Positions 1-11,645 of a stretch of DNA of 64,000 nt are shown here, piece by piece. Origin of the DNA: Incurvaria masculella. Its lineage: Eukaryota; Arthropoda; Insecta; Lepidoptera; Incurvariidae. The stretch lies in assembly GCA_946894095.1 (NCBI GenBank), contig OX335651.1:6470501-6534500 (forward strand). Direction: 5' to 3'. Each line of letters starts with the position of its first letter. Within the stretch, counting starts at the first letter, position 1. A model generated the notes under the pieces. It did no database searches. It was not told the origin of the DNA and saw nothing but the letters and a program-made list of their open reading frames with translations. The position numbers and the translations under genes were made by a program.

Positions 1-264
1 GCTATTCCTAATAATAGAAGAACATCACAAACATTAAACAAATAGACATAGACAACTTTGGTATAAAGAAAAAATACCAGATTCGCCAATAACATAATTT
101 ACATCGGTGTTTACAGTACTCTTCAAAAATTCTAAGATATTCCCTCAATAAGTTAAACAAAATCATTGTCTTCACAGTTATGTACCATACTCAATACAAA
201 ATCACTTATCGAATGGGCGATGATGACTTAGAGGGCATCTTTAGGTTTTTCTAATGTCTATTAA

Positions 265-806
265 GGTGGCCCAACCCGGCGGCCTCAACTTATTTGCGGG
301 CACGGTACAAAACCGTGCTGTTGCGCTCAGGGATCTTCTCTGTTTCTAAGAATAAGACAGGCTCCGTGATGAGGAAGATGCAACCTGTCCACAAAAAAGA
401 CAATGTGCATAGTGTATGATTTGATAAGATTTACGAAAATTTTAATTTCAAAACGACTTATAGCTAAAAGTAAACCACGACCGCTGTAGTCAAAAATCTA
501 ACAAAAACCAAATAGATTATAAATCTTGATTAAATATGCTATGTCTGATGACTAATCTTTTTAAGATGTTCTTACTTTATCATTGCATAATCCACCTCCA
601 AAGTTATTGTATAAAACGCGCGAAAAATCCGAACTTTCGGACGTTATAACTTGGAAACCAAACACAATTTTACAATGCCAATGGTCATCAGACATCTAGT
701 TTAATCAAATAAAGCTATTTTGAGCAAAATTTTGGATCTCTGACAAGAAATATAGGCGTGATCTTCTTTCCCCTTTTGTATGGGGAGATGAGCGGGTTGG
801 GCCACC
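265..806. mobile_element. TTAA-flanked MITE, copy 1 (piggyBac-like target site)
   Basis: A 542-bp element has 14-bp perfect terminal inverted repeats GGTGGCCCAACCCG / CGGGTTGGGCCACC, immediately flanked by TTAA at 261-264 and 807-810. TTAA is the piggyBac target duplication. No transposase is present. A diverged copy in the opposite orientation is at 31431-31826. It lies 3' of exon 7 of the SLC17-like gene, probably inside its next intron. Confidence 0.75.
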
Positions 807-870
807 TTAAAGCAATATTTTGAAGAATGTTCTTGGATTTTAAGAGAAAAAGAAGGTGGCCGGGAGGAAC

Positions 871-3800
871 CTGCCACACAAAATAAGTTGACAAAATATG
901 ATACCGATAGTGTTTGCTGTCCGTCTCACATTAAGCAGCGTCATATATCCGTGGTTAAGGAGGTAGTCAGAGACGTGACCCATTACTAATCCAACCAAAT
1001 ACATCGAAATGAATGGAAGTGAAGACAACATCCCGTTCTGAAATGGATTTTTTCGGTTTTATTATCTAGATATAAGGAAATGGTGAAAAGAATATTTTCG
1101 GAATCAATTATAATCAACTTCGTTTAGTAGCCTTTTTGTAGACTTGATACGGTGCCGTACCTTTCGTCTCGTCGATGATATCAGAATTTAGAGACCTTTC
1201 AAATCCTTAGGGATAACGCCTTCCCTTCGTGCCTTATATATCATCGTTTAACGCACAAAAAAAGCCCCACTACGAATGCTATCGAGTAAGCGCTATCGAG
1301 AAGGTGATATCGCCTGTCAAAACATTTGTATGCATTTGACAGTTGGTATTGAAAGTGCTGTCGATTCCATCTGTCAAACGTATACAATATTTTTGACAGG
1401 CGATAGCGCTTGCCTGGGAGCGTTCGTAGTAGGGGATCTACCGTTCGTCCAGAAAGGAATTGCACTTATTCACCGTCGACTGTCACAAGGTAAGAACCGA
1501 CGGGTTCTTTAGATCTTTTATTATATGGTCGGTAAGCAGTGGAAAGCTCTCTCTACCGAGGTATTTCCCCCAAAGTAATAACTGGGGTCCTTCAAACATG
1601 GTGAAGAAACACCTAGCCAACTGGCATGGTTATATGCTACCCCTGTGAAAGTTCGAATGCCAAACGCCGCCTTATCATAAAAAACCGGCCAAATGCGAGT
1701 CGGACTCGCACACGAAGGGTTCCGTATCATCGTACAAGATTTACCACAAAAAAAACGGTTTTTGTAATCCCCCCCCCCCCTTTATTTTTCATTATTTCGT
1801 AATATTACTTATTTATTGTTATAGCGGCAAAATAAATACATAATCTGTGAAAATTTCAGCTTCCTACCTGTTACGGTTCATGAGATACAGCCCTGTGACA
1901 GACGGACGGACAGCGGAGGCTTAGTAATAGGGTTCCGTTTTCACCCTTTGGGTACGGAACCCTAAAAAAGTAGCTCAGCTCCACCTTCTTGAGATATCGG
2001 ATAAAAGCGTGCCAAGTACGAAGCATCCTAAAAATGTTTTCACTAGTAACCCATCTGTCTTGAGTGGGATCTTATATTTTCGTTATTAGGGACAAGAATG
2101 TGTTAGTAATACAATATTTGTGAGGTCGACAATAACGACTTAATGTTAATTCAAGGTGAATACAATATAGAAGTATTTTAAATATAGAAATATCTTACGT
2201 TTTTTATATTGACATGTAATATTTTACTCATATAGGCGGGTATCTCAGTGAAGCAGATAACGTAACAAAAACCATTGCCTGCTTGCGCTATGACCACAGC
2301 CCATACTGGAATTGAAGTCAAAATAGCCCTCCATGGCACACTCCGTCTCTGAAATTTAAAGTTTAAATGTTTCATTTAACTCCAGGCTTATGGAAGTCAA
2401 CAAACCTATATTAAAATGCATTTAGAAACTATGAAGTCACGTGCTTTAATCTAAGGTTATTTTTTTACGTGCTGGTGTGAATGGTTAAAGATCAAATAAT
2501 TAATATCCGATGAAAATGTTATGTTACAAATTGTAGCTACATACACAAATATCTAAAAAATAATTGTTGTTTTAATAGCGTAGCCCGTAGTTTCTTCTTC
2601 TTGGTCACTTTTCTCGAAGACCGCGAGTTCAAATCTCATTGTATTCATCTGTCTTTTTAATCTGAGATTTCAAATATATATTTTTTTAGAGATCTTAATC
2701 AATATTTTTCTTAATTATTCTTTCTTATTTATTATTTACTTCTTATTACCTTCTTATTTCTTTATTATTCTAACATATGTAAAAACTCCTTTCCTACTTA
2801 TTAACCGCATGGATTGAGTCGCAGAGATTGAAAGCAAGAAAATGTACCCATGCCAAAAAATTCATTGCGCAATATCTTGATAGTAGGTAGCCTTCTATGT
2901 CGAGTTCCATAAAAAACATACGATTAAAAATGCCAAAATTGAAACCATTACATCTTACAGCTCTATAAGTTTCTTCGTCATCGTGTCCCATGATGAACTG
3001 TTTCTCAGCATCGGTGATAGTCGGGTGGTCAGCAGGCGTCGCTGCCCCCACGAAATAGAGTACTACAAAGCAAATGAGACCTAGGCCCCCGTTTATCCAA
3101 AATGTTACGGGCCATCCAAGACTCCCAGAAACGTAACCTCCGAATTGGTAAGCCATTACTACTCCGAGTTGTGACCCTGTAAAATTATTTTATCATTCGC
3201 TTAATATGAAATAAAAAAGTGCTAATGTAGAAGGAGAAGTTAAAATATTTGAAATTGTAAAGTTAAATGCAATCTTTAGCCGGAAACTAAATCTAAAATC
3301 TTACAACACATTTCGAGCTTCATCTATTATTTTATGAAATGAATTCAAAATATATGTATAAATAAAAGAGTTTAATTGTTTTTGAGCGGCTCGTAGCCTA
3401 GTGGCGCGGGGACTGGCCTAGCGTACCAGAGGCCTGGGTTCAATACCGACATGCACCACCTGTCTTTCTCTTTCCGAGTTCGATAAGTGCATTTCGTCAC
3501 GAATGCGAGCTACTCCATGGTTCGGAATCCATGTAAAATCCTTACTAGGTGGTAGGGTTTTAGCCCGCCCGGGTTGGTACCATCGCATTGGATGAAAAGA
3601 TGGTCGAAGCGGCAATGAAAAATTGTCCGAGTTTTCCATCCAGTTCAATGTAGCCGTGCTCATAAAGGGAAGGTCCTGGCATGGCACCAAATTCCTTCGG
3701 GAATGTGGTGTATTGGGCTGATATCATAACGGTATTTGTGTGGTATTAGCCATCCATGTCAGGTTGCGTAAAAAAAAAAAACACTGGCACTAAAAAAGCG

Positions 3801-6197
3801 GTCCTTTATTCAGGTTGGTATGTATTAGGCGATCACTTTTTTAAATACCTATTTTATATTGATTCTCAGTTAGCATTGAGGATTTATTCAATTTAAATAA
3901 TAACAAAAACTGCACAGAAAAAAAATCTGGGGAAACACATCATTTCGCTATTGCAGCAATTTTGAATTTTGGAATTTTACTAATTCAAAAAAAGCAAAAT
4001 TGAAAGACACATCACTTATTATGCTAGTAGATTTTAATATTATTAGAAACAACCTATATAAAGTAAATCAATATACCTGCATAGATGTACGTGCTGAGGC
4101 GTCCACGTTCACTCAAGGGTACCCACTTTCCTAATATCGTATGAATTCCTGGAAACAATCCTGCTTGTGTCATGCCTTGTAGCACCCTGCAGATACACAC
4201 GGGTAACCATCCTCCCTAAAAGGTTCAAATAGTTTAAAGTAAATGATCGCCTGACGTCATTGGTCTGTAGTTACAATGTAAGTTAGATGCTATAGTTACT
4301 ATCTAATAATAAATATTATAAAGGGGAAAGTTTGTAATAATGGATGGATGGATGGATGGATGGATGGATGGATGTTTGTTACTCTTTCACGTAAAAACTA
4401 CTGAATGGATTCTAATGAAACTTTACAATAATATAGCTTATACATCAGAATAACACATAGGCTACAATTTATAAAGATATTGTGCCCATGGGCTTTAGAA
4501 CTTTCACGGGGCTGCAAAAACGATGCCCGTAGCGCTACTTCACACCGGGGGGAGCGGGGGCGGGGGCGGGGCGGGCGGTCTGACGGGGGCGGGTACGGCT
4601 TGGTATTTCCCGCAACTTTAGGACTACTTGGTAAAATCCTTGAGAACCAATTACTCGATTTAGATGCGGATTGTATCTACGTCTAGCCTGATTCTACTCA
4701 AAACTTATAGGCTACATAATATAACGCTTCATTACCTGAAGGGTGAGTAGAGAGTGTTAAATTCTTATAACTTGCGAACCAATAACCCGATTTATGTGCG
4801 TATTTTATCAATGTATAGGATCTCTGGGAGCAGTCAGGTTCGAGATGGGTTACTGTTATCGATGTTGAGGCTAGCTGTGGGTCGGAGTCCACGCAAAACT
4901 TACCTACATTACACGTTACTTACTTACTAGGTAAACAATGTTGCAGTGCAAGTGCAGAAAGGTTCTGGCGGCAAATGCTTTTTTTTAAATAGCCACCAAA
5001 TGTCAACGAAGCTCTAAATGGGAATTATTGGATGTTTCTCATTAAATCATGATATTTCATCTCGAACGATCTTGATTAAATTTGGTAGATGGATACATTG
5101 TCCTGGACCAGTTTGACCCTATTATGGATCAGCCATGTGAGCTACTTTATCCATGAAATAATTTAGCCGACACTAACCCGAGCGGAGCCGGGTACCGCAG
5201 CTAGTTTGAAATACTTTAAGAAACTAATATTTTGTAAGAATGATAAGAATGATATATTCAAGTGCACAACTTGAACTATTAAAAGTCAAGGCAGATCTTA
5301 TACAAACGAATCAAATTTTGGAATGTGGGTTCAGTTAAAGCTTGTATAGCTTAATAATAGCGTAATAAGGGTAATTAATAAAGTAATTAAGCGTGAGGCG
5401 TTCAGACATTTAAATCTTATAGCAAACTTGCCATCAATGCGGCCCAAGGAATGATGATAGAAATGACGCCATTCACAAATAGAGCAAGCAAGAGGGAAAC
5501 TTTTCCGCCATAACGTTGTGATACAATACCCATTGGAACATTCATCATAAAATAGCCAACAAAAAAGGCCCCTGAGATCATTTCTTGTGTGTCTTTTCTC
5601 CAATCATATGTCTGAAAACATACAAAATATTACGTTACCCAACAAATTCATTGTAATTTTTCATTAGGTGTTTTCAGAGCATGATTACTTACCCGAAAAA
5701 CCGAGTTTCTAGTCCCATTTAATGTTTTATTATTATCATTATTTCTTTGAACTGTATCACCACAAACCGGAGATGTTAAATTAGCATCGAATGCAGAGTT
5801 TTTTATATAAGCATCAAAAGCCGTGTCGTTCGATGGGCTTAATTTTTCAAATCGTAGTTTTAAATAGCTGCATGGTTTCAAAGTCATGTTTTCATTATGA
5901 ACTTTTTCCAATGTAGTATTCCTGGCTGTATCTGTCATGGCCACCAGTGCGACACTTAGTAGTGCTCTCATAGCAAAAATTATGCACATGCAAACAAACA
6001 GAATAGCGACTTGAATGTGACGCTTTCCGAAAGGATATGTTTTAACAATCGCAGCAGATTCTGAAAATATAATGGTATTTTAAATAAAAATATATTATTT
6101 CTCACTACACTCAAACACTTCACTTAAACGGTCTGTTCTTACCATCTACCACTTTTGTTGAATCACAGAGGAATTCTTTCTTTTCTTTTGCGTCCAT
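871..6197 (-). CDS. SLC17-family MFS anion transporter (sialin / phosphate cotransporter-like), 3'-partial, 7 exons
   Basis: Exons on the minus strand: 6197-6143, 6060-5693, 5611-5432, 4215-4077, 3176-2959, 2348-2199 and 1037-871. Phases join without a break to about 425 residues. The start ATG at 6197 begins MDAKEKKEFL. TM1 is about residues 34-60 with the family motif MRALLSVALVAM (49-60). An extracellular loop (61-141) has six N-glycosylation sequons (N66, N76, N96, N112, N129, N133) and cysteines 82 and 118. Exon 3 has FFVGYFMMNVPMG and exon 4 the loop GLFPGIHTILGKWVPLSERG, both typical of SLC17. Exon 6 has EIPAYMSKILHVNIKN and exon 7 FISMYLVGLVMGHVSDYLL. SLC17 proteins move organic anions or phosphate with Na+ or H+; substrate here is unknown. 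Family length is 480-520 residues, so the last helices are missing, probably beyond the left edge. The exon 7 donor (CAG/GTTCCT) is weak and its end is uncertain. Confidence 0.88.
1265..1435. mobile_element. Near-palindromic MITE in intron 6
   Basis: About 171 bp. It starts CCCCACTACGAATGCTATC and ends in the reverse complement AGCGTTCGTAGTAGGGG. Inner parts also pair: ATCGCCTGTCAAAACATTTG on the left with CAATATTTTTGACAGGCGAT on the right. No coding capacity. It sits between exons 7 and 6 of the transporter gene. Confidence 0.65.
1679..1968 (+). repeat. Lepidopteran-type dispersed repeat A (AAAACCGGCCAA...GGAACCCTAAA), copy 1
   Basis: Starts AAAACCGGCCAAATGCGAG and ends GGGTACGGAACCCTAAA. 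It contains a homopolymer C run near 1769 and the block GAGATACAGCCCTGTGACAG. Four more copies occur in this window (7958-8278, 54541-54847, 60836-61107, 63406-63676). Non-coding; recalled as a very common repeat in lepidopteran genomes, but its class is not assigned here. Confidence 0.8.
3386..3790 (+). mobile_element. tRNA-headed SINE (family S), near full length, in intron 4
   Basis: The head at about 3386-3450 shows a Pol III A-box-like GTAGCCTAGTGG and a B box GGGTTCAATACC. The body contains CATGGTTCGGAATCCATGTA, CTAGGTGGTAGGGTTTTAGC, GCCCGGGTTGGTACCATCGC, GGTCGAAGCGGCAATGAAA and CAATGTAGCCGTGCTCATAA. It ends with ATTAGCCATCCATGTCAGGT and an A tail. At least fifteen full or partial copies of this body occur in the window on both strands. 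Confidence 0.8.
4302..5204 (+). mobile_element. Non-autonomous Helitron in intron 3 of the transporter gene
   Basis: Starts TC after an A (4301) and ends CTAG before a T (5205), the Helitron A/T insertion rule. A short 3' hairpin ACCCG...CGGGT precedes the end (about 5176-5193). No Rep/helicase frame is present. It contains an (ATGG)n tract at 4340-4374 and a very G-rich stretch at 4540-4595. A related, rearranged copy ends at 37100. Confidence 0.8.
4340..4374 (+). repeat. (ATGG)n microsatellite
   Basis: About eight uninterrupted copies of the tetranucleotide, lying in the 5' part of the Helitron. Confidence 0.95.
5430..5431 (-). other. Non-canonical GC splice donor (GC-AG intron)
   Basis: Exon 3 of the SLC17-like gene ends ATG/GCAAGT. 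The next exon starts after TTTTAG at 4215. Joining here gives WAALM-GGWLPVCICRVLQG in frame, as the family requires. The nearest GT, two bases downstream, would shift the frame by one. GC-AG introns are an established minor class. Confidence 0.75.
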
Positions 6198-7957
6198 TTT
6201 TTGGTGTGATTAACTCAGGAGTCTCATTCAAAATGGAACTTCTTTCGTACGCTCAGATAAGACATGAGATACTTTTGCAGTAACATTATTTGCGTAGTAT
6301 TACATGCTATCAACGTACAAGACATGTGGAACTTTTCAATCTAGATGACAGTTTTCGCAGCGGCTGACGTAACACCGCTAACATGTCCACAGTCTCAATT
6401 ATTTTTTAAAAACTTATTTGCAGCAGCAGTAACGCGTCTTTGTCACGTTTGGTGGAATTAAAATGATTGTTTGGCATTTTTCAAATGGTTTATCTAGAAT
6501 TAATTCTCATCCACGCGTATGCTACATTATCTCTAAGATATTTTTTAAAATGTGAACAAAACATATTAAAAGTAGTAATAAATGGTAATGCAGAGTAATT
6601 GGTAATTAGTAGTAAGTAAACGATTATTTGTATTTTATGTCATTTTAACCCTAACTCTCAAGATGCTAAAGGTATTTTCTTAGAGTGCATTATAGGTGTC
6701 CTACATGTATTCAAAATCTGTGAAACTATTAAAAATCCGATTGGACAAAACTCGAACAAAACCTTATAATACAAATAAAAAATAGAAATAATTTACTATA
6801 ATTTTCAGAGAAAGAAATGCAGTTTTTTGGTAAAAGCTACATATTCATTCATATTTCTCTATAACGATTATTTCGATAAATAATTGTTGAATTGAATACG
6901 ATATGTATATTGCGAAAAGATTGCAAATGGGAGTATTATTGAATTCCCCCCGGCCAATGGATTTCATCTGCTAAACTGTATTTGGCTATAGACAGACGGA
7001 TAGGTTTAGTTATAGGTTGGATTCAATTAAAAGAAATATACTATAGAGACATTTGATAAAATAGATAAATAAGAATGTACATAAGTTACCTAACAAAACC
7101 TCAACGATTGAACGATTGCCAGGGTGCATTAAACATAAAAATATTTGTTGTTAAATTCCAATAATACCTACTGGTGTCCTTTGAATTCAATTTCATACTT
7201 CTTCCAAGCAAGAACAAAATGGAGCCGCATACGGTGGCCGCCCGAGTGATTTATCACTCGTTTTCGCTTAAACAAGCGACTTGTCAGATCTCGAAGGGAG
7301 ATTAGAGCTTTATTTATTTGCAGCATTCTGACACCTGCAGACTTGAATTATTACCAATAATATTGGCAAGCAATTTATTATGCCCAATAACACTGTCATT
7401 TAAAATGGTAATATGAGCTAGCATTATGAATCAAAATAACTTTATGAAATTATCAATCTTATCAAATAAACAAATAAAGACACTCTATATTTATAGTTTC
7501 CATTAATATTACTATCATATTTGGTAAAGAAAAGATACAGCCACAAATTACTGGATACAATGAGACTGTATCAACATCGATCAGTCGAATTATCTGTGTG
7601 TAAATATTACCTAGCACTATTGTACGAAGTTATGGAGCATGACATAAAATCGCAACTCACGGCGTACTTTGACAAAAATACGATTGGTAATACGGGCCTT
7701 GACCGAACCTTTCCGCTGGTGATTTTGGTTTACGCTACCAAAGTCGCCTGCGTTGGCAGGCCATTAAAGAGATTAACCATCATCTAGTAATATATTATTT
7801 ACATGTCAACAAAACAAGCCCAGTAATGGGTTTATGAGTTTCCCTATAACCTTTGTTAACGTTGCCAGCTTGTTGCATAGCTGCAGCATTAACATATCAG
7901 CTGGCTGGTTTTTCATTTGTACCATGGCAGTGAACGTTGGTGGTGGCAAGGCTTTTT
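6198..7957. other. Gene-free 5' flank of the transporter gene
   Basis: AT-rich sequence upstream of the SLC17 start codon. It presumably includes the gene's promoter and 5' UTR, but no TATA box or initiator can be assigned with confidence. An 88-codon frame at 7521-7787 has no recognisable features and no splice support. No clear transposon was seen. Confidence 0.5.
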
Positions 7958-8278
7958 TTAGGGTTCCGTACCCAAAGGGTGAAAACGGAACCCTATTACC
8001 AAGCCTCTGCTGTCCGTCCGTCCGTTCGTCCGTTCATCCGTCCGTCCGTCCGTCCGTCGGTCCGTCTGTTACAGGGCTGTATCTCATGTACCGTAATAGG
8101 TAGGCAGCTGATATTTTCACAGAGTGTGTATTTATTTTGCCGCTATAACAACAAATAGCAAAAATAAAAAAAATTAAAGGGAGGCCCCATACAAAAACGT
8201 GTTTTTTTGGTTTTAAATCTTGTACGATGGTACGGAACCCTTCGTGCGCGAGTCCGACTCGCACTTGACCGGTTTTTT
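7958..8278 (-). repeat. Dispersed repeat A, copy 2 (inverted)
   Basis: Begins TAGGGTTCCGTACCCAAAGG and ends CGCACTTGACCGGTTTT, the reverse complement of copy 1. It has an expanded CCGT/TCCG array at about 8016-8068. The small open frames across it are artefacts of the array. Confidence 0.85.
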
Positions 8279-8514
8279 GTAGTACTGAGCCTACCCTGTT
8301 TCTTCTGCAAATGAGTCGCATGTTACCTCTTGGTGACCATTGATATATATTACCATGTTGGTAACAATCATTGCTATCCTGATGAGAGTATATTTCACAG
8401 TAACAACTATTGTTGGCTAACTGCTAGCAAAGTGGTAGTGAAGAAAAATAGATGGGACTACTCTTTAGGCGATCTCCGAATAGGGTTGTGCTAAGGAATG
8501 TGATATGTATGTGT

Positions 8515-8705
8515 GTATAATCGACTGTGAAGCAAATACACATGAATCAAAGAAAGAGCCCGGTCAAAATAAATACGATTATACTGCAAGGACCCGAACC
8601 AGAAAAACATACCATTCGCGGGTATTGCGTCTTCCGATTTCGCCACCTGCTCTAGACCCATAATTTGGAATTCTCCTACAGTCTCTCCTCCCGTAATCAA
8701 TGCCT
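8515..8705 (+). repeat. Diverged dispersed repeat B, copy 1
   Basis: Shares, in order, AATCGACTGTGA, ACTGCAAGG, CGCCACCTGCT, AATTTGGAATTC and CCCGTAATCAATGC with 51748-51930. Spacing is similar and the surroundings are unrelated, so this is a dispersed element rather than a local duplication. Non-coding; class unknown. Confidence 0.55.
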
Positions 8706-8719
8706 CCTACTAATAAAGT

Positions 8720-11330
8720 GCTTAAGATTTTTCCTACATATATTGATTTAACGCTTTACCTGCGTTGACATTGACTGCAAAGATTGAATATACATACATA
8801 TCACACTCCCAGTACTTAGAATTTGACTCCATTTGATAATTTTTCTTGAGATTAGTTTAAGGCGTCGTATCGTGGATTAGGCGTAGCTTGCATCCACAAA
8901 GCTGAAAGCCTATCTTAATCTAAATACTCAGCCATATTTAACGTCGGTCCAAAAAATACTTCTATAAATTTATTTTCGAACTTAAGCTTTTCCAACTAAA
9001 CAATCATTTATTATAAAAAAAACGATAACTCGTTAATGCATGAACTGCTGAATACTGGCTCCTATGGGATAGCTCTGCACAGTGCCACAAATAGGTTATG
9101 CTGCGCTTACTGCGGCCTTGGCCTTTGATCTCGATCCAAGATGCGTCGTGACGTGCGATTGGAGAATAGCCCAGAGGTTCCCAGGCACCTGGAACCACTT
9201 CAACCTGGGAAGTGGGCTTTATTATGTACAATCGCATGTGTCACGTAGAGTGTTCCGGTTATTCATCACGATTTTTCCATCCTGATTTCCACTTCACGTC
9301 AATCCGTGCCAAATGGATGGATTTTAATATAGAACTAGGTGTTTTTATACATTATAACTAATAGGGCGTATTACTTGTACTTCATGCGGACATTGAAGGC
9401 ATCGACCAAGTGCCTGCCGATTGAACCTTACGAGCGAGGTATGTACACCATGCTTGTTTCTAGATAGGCAAATTCGTCGGGAGTAACTTTAAGTTTATCA
9501 ATCCTCTGTTCGAAAATACCAAGATTACCAAGATACCCTAAGAATGCAGCATGTGGTCTTATAATAAGAAGCCAATAGGGCGTTCGTTGCTCACCTCGCA
9601 CTTTTTCGAACTGCCCCAGATAGTGGCAGTGCCCTTTATCGATTTTTCTTTAAAAAAACATCTTGCTTGATTTATTTTACTGCCCTCAATTTCCTCCTAG
9701 TTACAGCGTTTCCCTTCACTTTCATCATTTTCTCCAATGTGCAACAATAAATTTATCTATAAATTATGAATAGGTTGTAACACGCTAAAGGCACTCAAGG
9801 CATAAGCCTACTGAGTGCTGGCCGAGCGCCCGTGCCCACGACTTTAATGTTAATTGGTAGTAAGTTATTGTTTTAATCATAACTCATGAAATGTGAGCGG
9901 TTTTATCGTACGATATATGTGCCATAATTGTAGGTTGTGAAGTAGATTGATGGATTGGAGGTGGTCTTGACGTGCACGGTCCGCAGACAAAGCGACCGGT
10001 AATATAAGGTAAACTTATTTTACATGTTAATTGCCGGGGAGAGTGGGCAGATAGCGTCATGATGAATTGTTATGTTGACCTTACTTCAACTGATTATTTA
10101 CTCAATGCGGTAGTGAGGTTCGCGAGGTGATACAAATGTACCAGCGCGGTAAGGGCGATGGTATCTCGCTTAAAAAAATAAATATGTAGTATTATTATAA
10201 GTATGTAAAATATATTGTTCTAATTCATAATAATTAAACGTTTATTTTGCGCAATTGTTTATTTCAAACGAATATATTCAATAATTGCATTGTGAGCTAT
10301 TGCATTGTGAGCTAATGTGAAACATTATCGAGAGGTTAGTACCAACATTAATAGTTGCGGAGAAAGTATCGGAATGAACTGGTGGAAATATAAATCAAGC
10401 ATGCACACAATGAGCAGTTAGCAGATGGAGGCAGTTAGTGAACCTTTGCTGCATACAGTCGACCACAGTCTAAATACACTTTCGGTAGAAAGAAAAAAAA
10501 TATATAGTTAAAATTCTTGCAGTTTTGGTAAGTTGGAGTTGCCTAAATTTTGAAATATTGTTGAAAATATCAGTTATGTATGGATATTTTAACTCTATTA
10601 AATCGTACTTTTAATCTGTTTCTGTAAATTTTCTCTATGGTCGACTCAAAATATATACTTTAACATTGAACCCTTCTGTTGAATTTCTATAAAACTTTGA
10701 ATTACCGCATGTGTACTTTTTAAATTGCTGCTAACTTTTCAATATAATTTAAGCGAAATATTTTAGGCTCAAAACATTTTGAGTGGCGCTTGTGAAATTT
10801 TATATTTAATATTTTTAGATTTAAACTTTGATGACAAAGTTATGCTGGAAGTACGTTTAAATGTGACCGTTGTGAGAGAGTAATATTTTTTTTTGTAATA
10901 AATTGAATATTTTGTGGGCGATATTTGATATGAAAAACTGCTGTCTATAGTGTGCAAAGAAACGCTGGTACAGGTATCGGCATATAATTAGATCTGTGTC
11001 GTGTACCTTACCTTTTTCGAGGCTCAATCCGAATGCCCGATGCAACGAGTTGATTTATTCGCATGTGTTTCCCGATGGCGCTAGGTGCCGGGACCTGAAC
11101 CTACTATTTCAATATGACCATGAGATCTTTTGCTTCCATCTATTCCTGGCCTTATAAATATTCACGTAATAGAGCATAATTTATTTTTTTCTGGAGGCAT
11201 CAGTCACTGCGCGTCGGGTACAAGTCATCAGTCCAGCGCCATACGTGACGTGTACATCAGTGCACAGCCACGCGTGACGTGTGGCTGTGCGTATAGCGCG
11301 GCTCTATTCTGTTTAGAGTGGTCAGTCTGA
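8720..11330. other. Gene-free stretch
   Basis: AT-rich sequence with no supported exon. Frames at 9004-9285 and 10769-11045 overlap on opposite strands or lack any family signal. No bounded repeat was recognised. Confidence 0.5.
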
Positions 11331-11645
11331 GTTCTCACCTAAATTGGCGTTTACGGCGAACCGATCGACTGGCGTTTTCCGTAAAAACGTCAAACTCGAT
11401 ACAAGTTTTTGTTAGATATTCTCTGGTTTTACTTCTTCAAGCTGTCAAAGTCAAACTCGGACTTCCGATTTGTATGAAAACGGCAACGTCGAAGTATTTA
11501 CGGCAACGTTGAGTAAGCTGTCAAATCAAACTCGGACTCGCAAGTGTTAGTTCGTTTAACGCCCACTGCGCGCGCCCTTTAATTTCTCCATACATTTGAA
11601 AACGCCAGTCGATCGGTTTGCCGTAACGCCAATTTAGGTGACAAC
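11331..11645. mobile_element. MITE with ~48-bp terminal inverted repeats
   Basis: The left end CACCTAAATTGGCGTTTACG continues to GATCGACTGGCGTTTTC. The right end has GAAAACGCCAGTCGATCGG and then CGCCAATTTAGGTG. The pairing covers about 48 bp per arm with a few mismatches. The interior includes two copies of CTGTCAAA and of CAAACTCGGACT. No target duplication is obvious and there is no coding capacity. Confidence 0.75.

Noticed and set aside
2590..2660. Possible tRNA-derived head (GAGTTCAAATCTC) in intron 5
   Set aside because: A B-box-like string alone, with no folded cloverleaf or matching SINE body.
8034..8321. Short frames across CCGT/GGAC arrays in dispersed repeat A
   Set aside because: They translate a microsatellite and recur in every copy of the repeat.
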